From Streptomyces sp. CC208A (lineage in GTDB: Bacteria; Actinomycetota; Actinomycetes; Streptomycetales; Streptomycetaceae): a DNA stretch of 64,000 nucleotides. Made by a program: the position numbers and the translations under genes. Location of the stretch: the NCBI RefSeq assembly GCF_030010625.1, contig NZ_JASCXN010000022.1, positions 1-64,000 of the forward strand, read 5' to 3'. Of the stretch, positions 24,294 to 32,742 are shown one piece after another. The notes beneath the pieces were generated by a model. That model ran no database searches. It was not told the origin of the DNA and was given only the letters and a program-made list of their open reading frames with translations. Numbering within the stretch: position 1 is the first letter of the stretch; every line of letters begins with the position of its first letter.

Positions 24294-25160
24294 TCAGCCC
24301 TTGCCGATGAGGTCGGCGGGGTAGGCGCCCGCGCCCGCGGCGGCGACCAGGAAGCCGCGGCCCAGCTCGGTCAGCCGCTCCACGCCGGCCGCGCCCAGGT
24401 GCTCGTACGGGGCGGTGTCCAGGCGGTCCGTCGTCTCCTCCAGCTCCTCCCGCAGCCGGACGCCGTTCTCCGTCAGCTCGCCGTCCGCGTCGAGGAGCCC
24501 GCGCTCGCGCAGCCGCTCCCGGGCGGCCTCCCAGTCGGCGCGGCCCCAGCCCCGGGTGCCGAGGACCCAGCGTGGCGCCATGCCCTTGCCGGTGGCGGTG
24601 TGCGAGGCCAGCGCCTCGACGGGGTCGAGTCCGGCGGCGAGCAGGGCCGTCAGATGGCCGTCGCCGCGGTGCTCGCGCAGCAGGGTCGCCGCGTGCCAGT
24701 AGGCGAGGTGCGGTTCCGTGGGCACCGGCAGGTCGGCGTTGGCCGCGTACAGCGGGCGGGCGTGCCGGGTGCACGCCTCGGCGGCCCGCAGGGCGAGTAC
24801 GGCGGCCTCGGCCATCTCCGGGGAGGTGACCGTCTCCTCGCCGAGCAGCCGGCGCAGGGTGGCGTCGACGGCCCGCAGCCGGGCGTCGAGGACGGTGCCG
24901 GGGGAGGCGGTCTCCCAGACGGCGGGCAGGTGCCGGGCCAGCAGCTCCCACTTGTAGTTGTAGAAGGTCGCGGCGACCGTGCCCGCGCCGACGGCGCCGA
25001 GCGGGGCGCTGCGGGCGGCGAGCCGCACGGCGGTGGGGTCGGTGAGGCCGAGCGCGCCGAACTCCCGGTCCAGGTCGGGGGAGAAGTACAGCGCGGAGTG
25101 GAGGGGGTTGAGGGCGTTGTGGCAGCGGCGCCCGGCCCGCGGCGGCAGCGAAGTCGTCAT
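24294..25160 (-). CDS. SCO6745 family protein
   Basis: A 288-residue protein of the actinobacterial SCO6745 family. It begins 'RRCHNALNPLHSALYFSPDLDREFGALGL' and has 'TFYNYKWELLARHLPAVWE', 'AYWHAATLLREHRGDGHLTALLAAGLDPVEAL' and a C-terminal winged-helix-like stretch ('RERLRERGLLDADGELTENGVRLREELEETTDRL'). The last part looks like a MarR-type wing, so regulation has been proposed, but no function is established. A TAGGTT box ends 8 bases before the ATG (minus strand), suggesting a leaderless start. It is divergent from the GlxA-type regulator. Confidence 0.82.
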   Translation of the reverse strand: MTTSLPPRAGRRCHNALNPLHSALYFSPDLDREFGALGLTDPTAVRLAARSAPLGAVGAGTVAATFYNYKWELLARHLPAVWETASPGTVLDARLRAVDATLRRLLGEETVTSPEMAEAAVLALRAAEACTRHARPLYAANADLPVPTEPHLAYWHAATLLREHRGDGHLTALLAAGLDPVEALASHTATGKGMAPRWVLGTRGWGRADWEAARERLRERGLLDADGELTENGVRLREELEETTDRLDTAPYEHLGAAGVERLTELGRGFLVAAAGAGAYPADLIGKG

Positions 25161-25277
25161 GGGAGCAGAACCTAACCGACTGCTTGGTACGGAGGGAATG
25201 CCCTTCTGCCCGCGATGGCGGGAAAGGTGGGGTTGTCGTCCTTGCGGCCACCCCGGCCGGGCCCGAAGGATGGAGGC

Positions 25278-26252
25278 ATGACGCAGCGACCCGTCCTCGT
25301 CGTCCTCTTCGACGGCGTGCAGAGCCTCGACGTCACCGGCCCCGTCGAGGTCTTCCACGGCGCGGCCTGGGCCTCGGGCGCCGCCGAGGAGCCGTACCCG
25401 ATCCGTACCGCCTCCCTGGACGGCGGTCCGGTCCGCACCGGCAGCGGTCTGCGGATCCTCCCCGACACCTCCCTGGAGGAGGCCGTCGCCGACGGGCCGC
25501 CGCACACCCTCCTCGTCCCCGGCGGCGAGGGTGCCCGGGAAGCCGACCCCGCCTTCGTCGACTGGCTGCGCGCCCACGGTCCGGACGCCGAGCGGCTGGT
25601 CTCGGTCTGCACCGGGGCGCTGCGGCTCGCCGAGGCGGGGCTTCTCGACGGGCACCGGGCCACCACCCACTGGATGGCCTGCGAGCACCTCGCCCGCCAC
25701 CACCCCGGGGTCGACGTCGACCCCGATCCGATCTTCGTCAGGGACGGCCGGATCGCCACCTCCGCCGGGGTCACCGCGGGCATCGACCTGGCCCTCGCCC
25801 TGGTGGAGGAGGACCTGGGCCGGGAGGCGGCCCTCGCCATCGCCCGGATGCTCGTGGTCTTCCTCCGACGGCCGGGCAACCAGGCCCAGTTCAGCGTCCA
25901 GCTCGCCGCCCAGACCGCGCGCCGCGAACCGCTGCGCGACGTCCAGGCGTGGATCGCCGAGCATCCGGACGGCGATCTGTCGGTGGACCGGCTCGCCGCC
26001 CGTGCCCGGCTCTCGCCCCGCCACTTCGCCCGCGCCTTCCGCGCCGAGACCGGGGTCACCCCGGGCCGCTACGTCGACCGGATCCGCCTCGAACACGCCC
26101 GCAGGCTCCTGGAGGAGACCTCGCGCGGGGTCGAGGAGGTCTCCCGCGCGGCCGGCTACGGCACCCCCGAGGCGATGCGCCGCGCCTTCGTGAAGGCGCT
26201 CGGCACCGCCCCGGCCGACTACCGCCGCCGCTTCCACGCACCCGTCAGCTGA
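25278..26252 (+). CDS. GlxA family transcriptional regulator (DJ-1/PfpI + AraC)
   Basis: A 324-residue two-domain regulator. Residues 1 to about 190 form a DJ-1/PfpI domain ('VLFDGVQSLDVTGPVEVFHGA', 'LLVPGGEG', with the nucleophile-elbow Cys in 'LVSVCTGALRLAEAGLLDG'). Residues about 215-320 form an AraC double HTH ('LSVDRLAARARLSPRHFARAFRAETGVTPGRYVDRIRLEHARRLLEE', 'VEEVSRAAGYGTPEAMRRAFVKALGTAPADYRRRF'). The adjacent DJ-1 protein gene 14 bp downstream is its probable partner or target, a common arrangement in Streptomyces. Confidence 0.93.
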   Translation: MTQRPVLVVLFDGVQSLDVTGPVEVFHGAAWASGAAEEPYPIRTASLDGGPVRTGSGLRILPDTSLEEAVADGPPHTLLVPGGEGAREADPAFVDWLRAHGPDAERLVSVCTGALRLAEAGLLDGHRATTHWMACEHLARHHPGVDVDPDPIFVRDGRIATSAGVTAGIDLALALVEEDLGREAALAIARMLVVFLRRPGNQAQFSVQLAAQTARREPLRDVQAWIAEHPDGDLSVDRLAARARLSPRHFARAFRAETGVTPGRYVDRIRLEHARRLLEETSRGVEEVSRAAGYGTPEAMRRAFVKALGTAPADYRRRFHAPVS

Positions 26253-26266
26253 AAGGGATCGCCACC

Positions 26267-26908
26267 GTGCAGATCGCCGTCCTGCTCTTCGAGGGCTTCA
26301 CCACGCTCGACGCCGTCGGCCCCTACGAACTCCTCGCCCGCCTCCCCGGCGCCCGGACCGTCTTCGTCGCGAAGGAGGCAGGACCGGTCCGCAACGACCA
26401 GGGCAGCCTCGCGCTCGTCGCCGACGCGTCCCTCGCCGAGATCCCGCACCCGGACATCGTGCTCGTCCCCGGCGGCCCGGAGACCCGCCGGGCGATGCAC
26501 GACCCGGAGCTGCGGGAGTGGCTCCGTACCGCCGACTCCACCAGCACCTGGACCACCTCGGTCTGCACCGGCGCGCTGCTCCTCGGCGCCGCCGGGCTGC
26601 TCTCCGGCCGCCGGGCGGCCACCCACTGGCTGGCCCACGACGAGCTGCGCGCGCTGGGCGCCGAACCCACCGGCGAGCGGGTCGTCTTCGACGGCAAGTA
26701 CGTGACGGCCGCCGGGGTCTCCTCCGGTATCGACATGGCCCTGCACCTGCTCGGCCGGATCGCCGGGGACGAGGCCGCCATGACCGTCCAGCTGCTCACC
26801 GAGTACGACCCCCAGCCCCCGTACGACGCCGGCTCCCCGCTCAAGGCCCCGGCCCACCTCGTGGAGCGGTGGCGGGGACAGCGGACCGAGGACCTCGCCC
26901 GGGGCTGA
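26267..26908 (+). CDS. DJ-1/PfpI family protein
   Basis: A 213-residue single-domain DJ-1/PfpI protein. The GTG at 26267 with AAGGGA upstream is the start. Motifs: 'IAVLLFEGFTTLDAVGPYELLARLPGA', 'IVLVPGGPETRRAM', the Cys nucleophile in 'TSVCTGALLLGAAGLLSGRRAATHWLAHDEL' and 'YVTAAGVSSGIDMALHLL'. It resembles isonitrile hydratase and ThiJ-like proteins; the true reaction (hydratase, glyoxalase or regulator) is unknown. Cotranscribed with the GlxA-type regulator whose N-terminal domain it mirrors. Confidence 0.9.
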   Translation: MQIAVLLFEGFTTLDAVGPYELLARLPGARTVFVAKEAGPVRNDQGSLALVADASLAEIPHPDIVLVPGGPETRRAMHDPELREWLRTADSTSTWTTSVCTGALLLGAAGLLSGRRAATHWLAHDELRALGAEPTGERVVFDGKYVTAAGVSSGIDMALHLLGRIAGDEAAMTVQLLTEYDPQPPYDAGSPLKAPAHLVERWRGQRTEDLARG

Positions 26909-26923
26909 GCCCGGAGCCCGGCC

Positions 26924-27035
26924 GAGCCACGGAGCCCGTAGTACGAGGCGCGGAGCCCGTACGAGCCGCGGAGCCCGTACGAGCCGTGTGAAGCCCGTAC
27001 GAGTCCCCAGCCCCGCCGAGCCTCAGAGCCCGTAC
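26924..27035. repeat. Approximately 18-bp direct repeats spreading from the 3' end of the hydratase gene
   Basis: Units of GAG-CC-N-CGGAGCCCGTAC occur at 26924, 26945, 26963 and 26981. A fifth copy, GAGCCTCAGAGCCCGTAC at 27018-27035, contains the hydratase stop codon and its last codons (Thr-Tyr-Gly-Leu). The array therefore looks like tandem duplication of the gene end into the gap before the DJ-1 gene. Confidence 0.85.
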
Positions 27036-27775
27036 GTGAAGCGGGGCGTCCGGCGCTCCAGGAAGGCGGCGACACCCTCCGCGGTGTCGCCGCTGCCGCG
27101 CGCCTGCGCGGCCCAGTGCGCGTCCCGGTCGAGGCGACCGTCGGCGAACTCCTTGGCCGCCGCCTGGGTGAGCAGCGAGCGGGAGGCCAGGATCCGGCAG
27201 AACTCCTCGACCCGCTTCGCCAGCCCCTCCGCCGGGTGGGCCTCGTCCACGAAGCCGGTCCGCAGCGCCCGCTCGGTGTCGATCAGCTCGCCGGAGAAGA
27301 GCAGGTACTTGGCGGTGGCCGGGCCCACCAGGGCGGCCAGCCGCCGGGTGGAGGAGGACGGGTAGACGATCCCGAGCTTCGCCGGGGTGATCCCGAAGAG
27401 GGCGCCCTCCGCCGCGAACCGCAGGTCGCAGGCGGCGGCGAGCTGGCTGCCGCCGCCGACGCAGTAGCCGCGGACGGCCGCGAGGGTCGGCTTGGGGAAG
27501 GCGGCGAGCGCCTCCTCGGCGCGGACCGCCAGCGTCTGCTGCTCGTCACCCGGTTCGCGCAGCGTCGAGATGTCGGCGCCGGCGCAGAAGGTGTCGCCCG
27601 CGCCGGTCAGCACCAGGACCCGGACGGCCGGGTCGGCGGCGAGGCGGTCGAGGACGCCGGGCAGCGACCGCCACATGCCGGCCGTCATCGCGTTGCGCTT
27701 GGCGGGGTTGCTGATGACGAGGGTGGCGATCCCGTCCCTGACGCCGTCGACGAGCCGCGGCTCCGTGGTCTCCAT
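27023..27775 (-). CDS. Enoyl-CoA hydratase/isomerase family protein
   Basis: A 250-residue crotonase-fold protein. The oxyanion-hole segments are 'FCAGADISTLRE' and 'GYCVGGGSQLAAACDLRFAAEGALFGITPAKLGIVYPSSS'. The first catalytic Glu of true hydratases is Gln in 'GGSQLAA' and the second position is Lys/Leu-Gly ('PAKLGIVYP'), so it is probably not a classical hydratase; isomerase, decarboxylase or other crotonase chemistry is possible. The ATG at 27775 is preferred: a TAGCAT box ends 7 bases before it (leaderless). Divergent from the HdeD gene with a 74-bp gap. Confidence 0.88.
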   Translation of the reverse strand: METTEPRLVDGVRDGIATLVISNPAKRNAMTAGMWRSLPGVLDRLAADPAVRVLVLTGAGDTFCAGADISTLREPGDEQQTLAVRAEEALAAFPKPTLAAVRGYCVGGGSQLAAACDLRFAAEGALFGITPAKLGIVYPSSSTRRLAALVGPATAKYLLFSGELIDTERALRTGFVDEAHPAEGLAKRVEEFCRILASRSLLTQAAAKEFADGRLDRDAHWAAQARGSGDTAEGVAAFLERRTPRFTYGL

Positions 27776-27849
27776 GGGCCGGATGCTATCCACCGGTGCC
27801 GAACGTACGATCAGGAAGGGGTCGTCAGGCAGCCGTACGAGGAGGCACG

Positions 27850-28539
27850 ATGGTCAAGGAGACCGGGGACGACGGCCTCGACCCCGTCCAGGAGATGGCC
27901 CGCGAGGGCAAGAGGCTCGGCAGGAGTTTCGGCTGGCTGGCCGCGCTCGGCGTGATCCTGGTGATCTGCGGCGTCGTCGGCCTGTTCTACACCGGGTTCG
28001 CCACCCTGACCTCCATGTGGCTCTTCGGCTGGCTGCTGCTGATCGGCGGCCTGGTGGGCCTCCTCCAGGCGTTCCAGTCGCGGGGCACCAGCTACTTCTG
28101 GCTGGCGGCGGTGGTCGCGGCGGTGAACCTCGCGGCCGGATGCGTGGTCCTCCGTCACCCGGAGGCCACGGCCGAGGCGCTGACCATGTTCGCCGCCCTG
28201 CTCTTCCTCACCGGCGGCGTCTTCCGGCTGGTCGGCAGCGTGGTGGTGCGCGGCCCGCAGTTCGGCTGGACCCTGCTCCAGGGCGCCTTCGGGCTGCTCC
28301 TGGGGCTCCTGGTGCTCTTCGACTGGCCGGACAGCAGCCGGTACGTCCTCGGCTTCTTCTTCTCGCTGGCGCTGCTCTTCGACGGCCTCGGGCTGATCGC
28401 CATCGGCGTCGGCGGCCGGCGGATCGTCGGCCTGGTCACCCCGCAGCCGGAATCCGGGCCGGAGCCGGAGGCGGAACAGGTCACGGGAACACCCCCGGAG
28501 GCCCCCTCGGAAAACGCACAGGATCGGTCGGACACCTGA
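27850..28539 (+). CDS. HdeD family (DUF308) membrane protein
   Basis: A 229-residue integral membrane protein with about six helices in three hairpins ('WLAALGVILVICGVVGLFYTG', 'MWLFGWLLLIGGLVGLLQAF', 'LAAVVAAVNLAAGCVVL', 'FAALLFLTGGVFRLVGSVV', 'LLQGAFGLLLGLLVLF', 'VLGFFFSLALLFDGLGLIAIG'), each pair repeating the DUF308 unit. HdeD in E. coli aids acid resistance; no such role is shown here. The C-terminal 35 residues are polar, rich in Pro, Glu and Thr. GAGGAGG precedes the ATG, and a TACGAT box about 39 bases upstream gives a short leader. Confidence 0.88.
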   Translation: MVKETGDDGLDPVQEMAREGKRLGRSFGWLAALGVILVICGVVGLFYTGFATLTSMWLFGWLLLIGGLVGLLQAFQSRGTSYFWLAAVVAAVNLAAGCVVLRHPEATAEALTMFAALLFLTGGVFRLVGSVVVRGPQFGWTLLQGAFGLLLGLLVLFDWPDSSRYVLGFFFSLALLFDGLGLIAIGVGGRRIVGLVTPQPESGPEPEAEQVTGTPPEAPSENAQDRSDT

Positions 28540-28632
28540 GGCAGGCATGCGGCACCGGTCAGAGGTGGTCGATAGGTGTCGACTTCTGGTCAGTAGGCCG
28601 GGAGACCCCTCCGGATTGCCAAGACTCGAAGC

Positions 28633-29184
28633 GTGGCGAGAATCGAGCACGAGGGTGGGAACCGGACCATGGAGACCCGCGGAGGTGTCCCCGCCCGGCC
28701 ACCGTCCTATGAAGGAGTCTGGCGCTTCACCGCTCCCGCGGTCGACGTCTCCGTCCCCCAGGCCCGGCACGCGGTACGCGACCTGCTGGCCCGCCAGGGA
28801 GTTCCGGTCCACGAGGACATCCGGCACGGGCTGCTGCTGATCGTCTCCGAGCTGGTCACCAACGCCGTGCGGCACGCGGCGCTGCTCTCCCCGGAGATAG
28901 CGGTCGAGGTGGCGATCGGGCCGGAGTGGGTCAGGGTGTCCGTCGAGGACAACCACCCCTACCGGCCCAAGGCGCTGGAGGCGGACTACGGCCAGACCGG
29001 CGGACGGGGACTGCTCCTGGTGAAGGAGATCGCCCTGGAGTCGGGTGGCGCCTGCGACGTCGAGCACACCGCGGGCGGCGGAAAGATCATCTGGGCGGCG
29101 CTGCCCCTGACCCCGATGGCACCGGGGCCGGGGGCGGCGGAGGGCCGGGTCACCAGCCCCCGGCAGGACCCGTCAGCTCCCTGA
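28633..29184 (+). CDS. ATP-binding protein of the anti-sigma-factor kinase type (HATPase_c)
   Basis: A 183-residue protein with one GHKL ATPase domain: N box 'LLLIVSELVTNAVRHA', G1-like 'VEDNHPYRP' and G2-like 'GRGLLLVKEIALESGGA'. It lacks a dimerisation/phosphoacceptor domain, like the many RsbW/SpoIIAB-type proteins of Streptomyces that phosphorylate anti-sigma-factor antagonists or bind sigma factors. No sigma factor or antagonist gene is next to it. The GTG at 28633 gives the longest form; ATG at 28669 is an alternative with better context. Its 3' end overlaps idi (opposite strand) by 35 bp. Confidence 0.87.
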   Translation: MARIEHEGGNRTMETRGGVPARPPSYEGVWRFTAPAVDVSVPQARHAVRDLLARQGVPVHEDIRHGLLLIVSELVTNAVRHAALLSPEIAVEVAIGPEWVRVSVEDNHPYRPKALEADYGQTGGRGLLLVKEIALESGGACDVEHTAGGGKIIWAALPLTPMAPGPGAAEGRVTSPRQDPSAP

Positions 29185-29782
29185 TCGCCGGACGCGCCGC
29201 GTCGAGCACCGTCATGAACCAGGCGGAGAACGGCGCGGTCGCGTGCCGCCCGGCCAGCTCGGCCGGGGTGACGAAGGCGTACTCCCCGATCTCCTCCGGG
29301 TCCGGCTCCGGCGTGGCCTGCACCAGGCCGACGAAGAGGTGGTTGAACTCCTGCTCCACCAGGCCCGACGCCGGGTCCGGGTGGTTGTAGCGGACCGTGC
29401 CGGCCTCGCCCATCAGGGTGGGGGAGACGCCCAGCTCCTCGAAGGTGCGCCGGGCGGCCGCCGCGAAGGGCGCCTCACCCGGATAGGGGTGGCCGCAGCA
29501 GGTGTTCGACCAGACGCCGGGGGAGTGGTACTTGCCGAGCGCCCGGCGCTGGAGCAGCAGCCGGCCCTCCTCGTCGAAGAGGAAGACCGAGAAGGCGCGG
29601 TGCAGCTGCCCGGGAGCCTGGTGGGCGGCGAGCTTCTCCGCCGTACCGATGGTGTTCCCGGCCTCGTCGACCAGCTCCAGCATGATCGGCTCCGGGGCGG
29701 CGGACGGCTCCGTGCCGTTCGACGAGAGCTTCGAGGCAAGCCCCGGCGCGATCTCGGCCGTGGTGCCCTGTGTGATCGGCAT
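29150..29782 (-). CDS. idi: Isopentenyl-diphosphate delta-isomerase, type I
   Basis: A 210-residue Nudix-fold isomerase converting IPP to DMAPP with a divalent metal. The catalytic Cys lies in 'GVWSNTCCGHPYPGE' and the catalytic Glu in 'GLVEQEFNHLFVG'; the Nudix-like box is 'AAARRTFEELGVSP'. The N-terminal extension of about 30 residues is normal for actinobacteria. An ATG two codons upstream (29788) is an alternative. It is not in the hopanoid operon but supplies its DMAPP. Confidence 0.95.
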   Translation of the reverse strand: MPITQGTTAEIAPGLASKLSSNGTEPSAAPEPIMLELVDEAGNTIGTAEKLAAHQAPGQLHRAFSVFLFDEEGRLLLQRRALGKYHSPGVWSNTCCGHPYPGEAPFAAAARRTFEELGVSPTLMGEAGTVRYNHPDPASGLVEQEFNHLFVGLVQATPEPDPEEIGEYAFVTPAELAGRHATAPFSAWFMTVLDAARPAIRELTGPAGGW

Positions 29783-29933
29783 ACCCATCCTTCGCTTCGG
29801 TCCTCGGCTCGTGGGGCCACCCCAGTCTGCCGTACAAAAGCGGCTTGTCCGCACTTCGGCGGCCGGAGCCCGCCGCTCCCACCGGACCGGAGTACACCGG
29901 CGCGAGGGAGCGGCGGGGGCCGTCAGGAGGGGG

Positions 29934-31190
29934 TCAGACCCCGAAAGCCGCCGGATAGGCGATCGTGCCCGCCGGAACCGGGCCGGAACCGTCCAGGACG
30001 AGCGCCATCATCGCCTCGTCCGGAACCTCGAAACCTGGCCTGATTCCATACTCGGACGCCCGTACGAAGCCGAACCGGGGGTAGTAATCCGGATGGCCGA
30101 GTACGAGCACGAGCCGCTCGCCGGCGAGCCGCGCCGCGTCGAGCACCGCCCGCGTGACCGCCTGCCCGGCCCCGGTCCGCCGGTGCTCCGGCGCCACCGA
30201 GACCGGCGCGAGCGCCGCCGCCGGCACCCCGCCCACCCGGCACCGGGTGATCAGGGCGTGCGCCGCGACCGAACCGTCCGGGGCCTGCGCCACCATCGAG
30301 AGCCCCGGCAGCCAGGCGTCCGGGTCGGCGCGCAGGGCGTCGACCAGCGCGGCCTCGGCCGGTGACCCGAAGGCCGCCGCGGTCAGGTCCCGTACGGCCG
30401 CGTGGTCGGCCTCCCGCTCCGGCCGGGTCGGCCAGCGGGGGTCGGCCGGGCGCAGCACGAAGCCCGCGTAGCCGTAGTCGCCGCCGTGGTCACGGCGGAG
30501 CGCGATCTCGGCGCGGGCGCCCGCCACGGCCTCCGCCATCCCCGGCACCGAGGTGTCGGCGGCGTCGGCGTGGGCGGCCAGCGGGACGTAGTACTCGTCC
30601 CAGTCGCCGTCGGGCTGGGTGAAGGTGCCGAGGACGTGGTACCCGGCCCCGACCGCCGCGGCGGAGAGCTCCGCGACCGTACGGAGCGGATAGTGCTCGT
30701 CCCAGAAGGCGCGGGCCTCCGGGGCGGGCGCGTCGGTGGTCCACACGCACTCGGTGAGGACCAGGACGCCTCCCGGCGCGAGGAGGCGGCGCCACTCGGC
30801 GAGCGCCCGGTCGAAGCCGAGCACGAAGACCGAGCTCTCGGCCCAGACCAGGTCGAAGGAGCCGTCGGGGAAGGGCAGCGCGCCCATGTCGCCCCGTACC
30901 GGGCGGACCGAGCCGGTGAGACCGCGCGCGGCGGCCGCCGCGCGCAGCTCGTCCAGGAACGGCTCGTGGGTGTCGACGGCCGTCACCTCGGCGTGCGCCT
31001 CGGCGGCCAGGAGCAGCGCGGAACGGCCGGGGCCGCAGCCCAGGTCGAGCACGCGCGGTCGCTCCGGGAGCCTCCCCGCGAGCGCGAGGAGACGGCGGGT
31101 GGTGGCGTCGGAGCCGGGACCCTGCCGCGGAAGACCGTGGTGCAGGGCGAAGAAGGCGTCGTGGGACGCGGTGGAAGCGGTGTCGGACAA
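29934..31190 (-). CDS. Methyltransferase-GNAT acetyltransferase fusion
   Basis: A 418-residue bifunctional-looking protein. Residues 1 to about 250 form a class I SAM-dependent methyltransferase ('RVLDLGCGPGRSALLLAAEAHAEVTAVDTHEPFLDELRAAA', 'GDMGALPFPDGSFDLVWAES', 'LLAPGGVLVLTECVW'). Residues about 255-418 form a GNAT domain of the YhbS type ('HAAVRDLTAAAFGSPAEAALVDALRAD', acetyl-CoA loop 'APVSVAPEHRRTGAGQAVTRAVLDAA', 'VLGHPDYYPRFGFVRASEYGI'). No frameshift separates them. The start is TTG at 31190, with AAGGG 8 bases upstream. Substrates are unknown. Confidence 0.87.
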   Translation of the reverse strand: MSDTASTASHDAFFALHHGLPRQGPGSDATTRRLLALAGRLPERPRVLDLGCGPGRSALLLAAEAHAEVTAVDTHEPFLDELRAAAAARGLTGSVRPVRGDMGALPFPDGSFDLVWAESSVFVLGFDRALAEWRRLLAPGGVLVLTECVWTTDAPAPEARAFWDEHYPLRTVAELSAAAVGAGYHVLGTFTQPDGDWDEYYVPLAAHADAADTSVPGMAEAVAGARAEIALRRDHGGDYGYAGFVLRPADPRWPTRPEREADHAAVRDLTAAAFGSPAEAALVDALRADPDAWLPGLSMVAQAPDGSVAAHALITRCRVGGVPAAALAPVSVAPEHRRTGAGQAVTRAVLDAARLAGERLVLVLGHPDYYPRFGFVRASEYGIRPGFEVPDEAMMALVLDGSGPVPAGTIAYPAAFGV

Positions 31191-31391
31191 CGTGGAAACC
31201 CTTGTCGAGTGAAGTCGAGGAAGGGTCCCCGGCCGACGACGTGACGGGCCGGTGGAAGAACCGGGATCAGGTCAGCCGGAGACCCGGGAGCCGAAGCGGG
31301 ACCGGGTGCGGCCGCGGGAAGCGGCCCTCGTCGCGACGGTCATCGACCTCAGCTCCTCTCGTACACGAGTCCGTACGGGGGAGGGTAACAG

Positions 31392-32333
31392 TCAGAGGCA
31401 GAGCTTGGCCTCGTGCGCGGCGTGCCCGGCCGGCTCCAGCTGGAAGGTGCAGTGCTCCACGTCGAAGTGGTCGCCCAGGCACCCCTGGAGGTCGTGGAGG
31501 ATCTTCTCGTGGCCCACCGAGTCCAGCGCCTCGGCGTCCACCACCACGTGCGCGGAGAGGACCGGCATCCCGGAGGTGATCGTCCAGGCGTGCAGGTCGT
31601 GCACGTCCTCGACGCCCGGCAGGGCCAGGAGGTGCGCCCGTACCTCCGCCATGTCCACGCCCTTGGGCGCCGCCTCCAGGAGCACGTCCAGGGTCTCGCG
31701 CAGCAGCTTCACCGTGCGCGGCACGATCATCAGGCCGATGACCAGGGAGGCGATCGGGTCGGCGTACTGCCAGCCGGTCGTCAGGATGAGGACGGCGGCG
31801 ACGATGACGGTCACCGAGCCGAGCGCGTCGGCCATCACCTCCAGATAGGCGCCCCGGACGTTCAGGCTCTCCTGCTGGCCCCGCATGAGCAGCGACAGCG
31901 AGACGATGTTGGCGACCAGACCGATCACGGCGAAGGTGATGGCGAGCCCGCCCTTGGTCTCGGCCGGCTCCATGAACCGCTGGATCGCCTCGTAGAGCAC
32001 GTACCCGCCGACGCCGAGCAGCAGCAGACAGTTGGCGAGCGCCGCCAGGATCTCCGCCCGGGCGAAGCCGAAGGTGCGGTTGCCGGACGGGGGCCGGTTG
32101 GCGAAGTGGATCGCGAGCAGCGCCATCGCCAGACCGATCGCGTCCGTCGCCATGTGCGCCGCGTCGGCGATCAGCGCGAGCGAGTCGGCGAGCAGACCGC
32201 CGACGATCTCGATCACCATCACGGAGAGCGTGATCCCGAGCGCGATCCGCAACCGGTTGCGGTACGCGGCGCCCGCGGTACCGGTCGGCGGCGTCCCCCC
32301 GTGGCTGTGCCCGTGGTCGTGTCCAGCCCCCAT
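31392..32333 (-). CDS. Cation diffusion facilitator (CzcD-like) transporter
   Basis: A 313-residue six-helix CDF antiporter that exports Zn2+/Co2+/Cd2+ from the cytoplasm. A His-rich N-terminus ('GHDHGHSHGG') precedes the membrane domain. Metal-site motifs are 'DSLALIADAAHMATDAIGL' (helix 2, HxxxD) and 'YLEVMADALGSVTVIVAA' (helix 5, AxxxD variant). The cytoplasmic C-terminal domain ('VEDVHDLHAWTITSGMPVLSAHVVVD') carries the usual regulatory metal sites. The ATG at 32333 has GGGAGG 8 bases upstream. Divergent from the CDP-alcohol operon across a 409-bp gap. Confidence 0.93.
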   Translation of the reverse strand: MGAGHDHGHSHGGTPPTGTAGAAYRNRLRIALGITLSVMVIEIVGGLLADSLALIADAAHMATDAIGLAMALLAIHFANRPPSGNRTFGFARAEILAALANCLLLLGVGGYVLYEAIQRFMEPAETKGGLAITFAVIGLVANIVSLSLLMRGQQESLNVRGAYLEVMADALGSVTVIVAAVLILTTGWQYADPIASLVIGLMIVPRTVKLLRETLDVLLEAAPKGVDMAEVRAHLLALPGVEDVHDLHAWTITSGMPVLSAHVVVDAEALDSVGHEKILHDLQGCLGDHFDVEHCTFQLEPAGHAAHEAKLCL

Positions 32334-32742
32334 GAGATGGCCTCCCAAGTCCTGTGTCGACGGTGCCCCGGGTCGCCAGTGAACTACGGGTGGGGGGTAT
32401 GTGCAACACGGTACTGAACACCGTTGTCACTGTCCTGACCTGCAGTGATTCCCTTCCGGCCGCCATGTGGGCGATCACCTGCCGGAACGCCCGCCCAGGG
32501 GCCCGGTCCACCGGTTCGGAGGGCCGGGCGCCGATCACCGATGGTGATCACCCGGGAGCGCCGCGCACCCCGGCGGCGACGGGCGGGCCGGGGGGAGTCC
32601 GGCGGGCGAAGCCTCGGTGAACTCGTGCTCGGTTCATCCGATAGCCTCAGCCGACGTGTCGCCGCCCGGTGCCGGGGCGCACCGTCGCGCCCGGGGCCGT
32701 CAGGGCCCCGTCGGCCCTGCCCGTTCCAAGGAGTGAGTTCGT
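32334..32742. other. 409-bp divergent intergenic region
   Basis: It separates the CDF transporter from the CDP-alcohol/ABC operon. It holds a perfect 7-bp inverted repeat GATCACC-GAT-GGTGATC (32533-32549), a possible -10 box TAGCCT (32642-32647) reading toward the operon, and the ribosome site AAGGAG at 32728. I see no further gene in it. Confidence 0.6.
32533..32549. promoter_or_regulatory. Inverted repeat GATCACC-N3-GGTGATC
   Basis: A perfect 7-bp dyad with a 3-bp centre, about 95 bp upstream of the TAGCCT box of the CDP-alcohol operon. It is a plausible regulator-binding site; the regulator is unknown. Confidence 0.35.

Noticed and set aside
21717..25175. A 1152-codon open frame on the plus strand opposite tex and the SCO6745-family gene
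   Set aside because: It is an antisense shadow of high-GC coding DNA. Its composition (Val/Gly/Arg/Asp-rich with no motif) and the strong Tex and SCO6745 matches on the other strand show it is not a gene.
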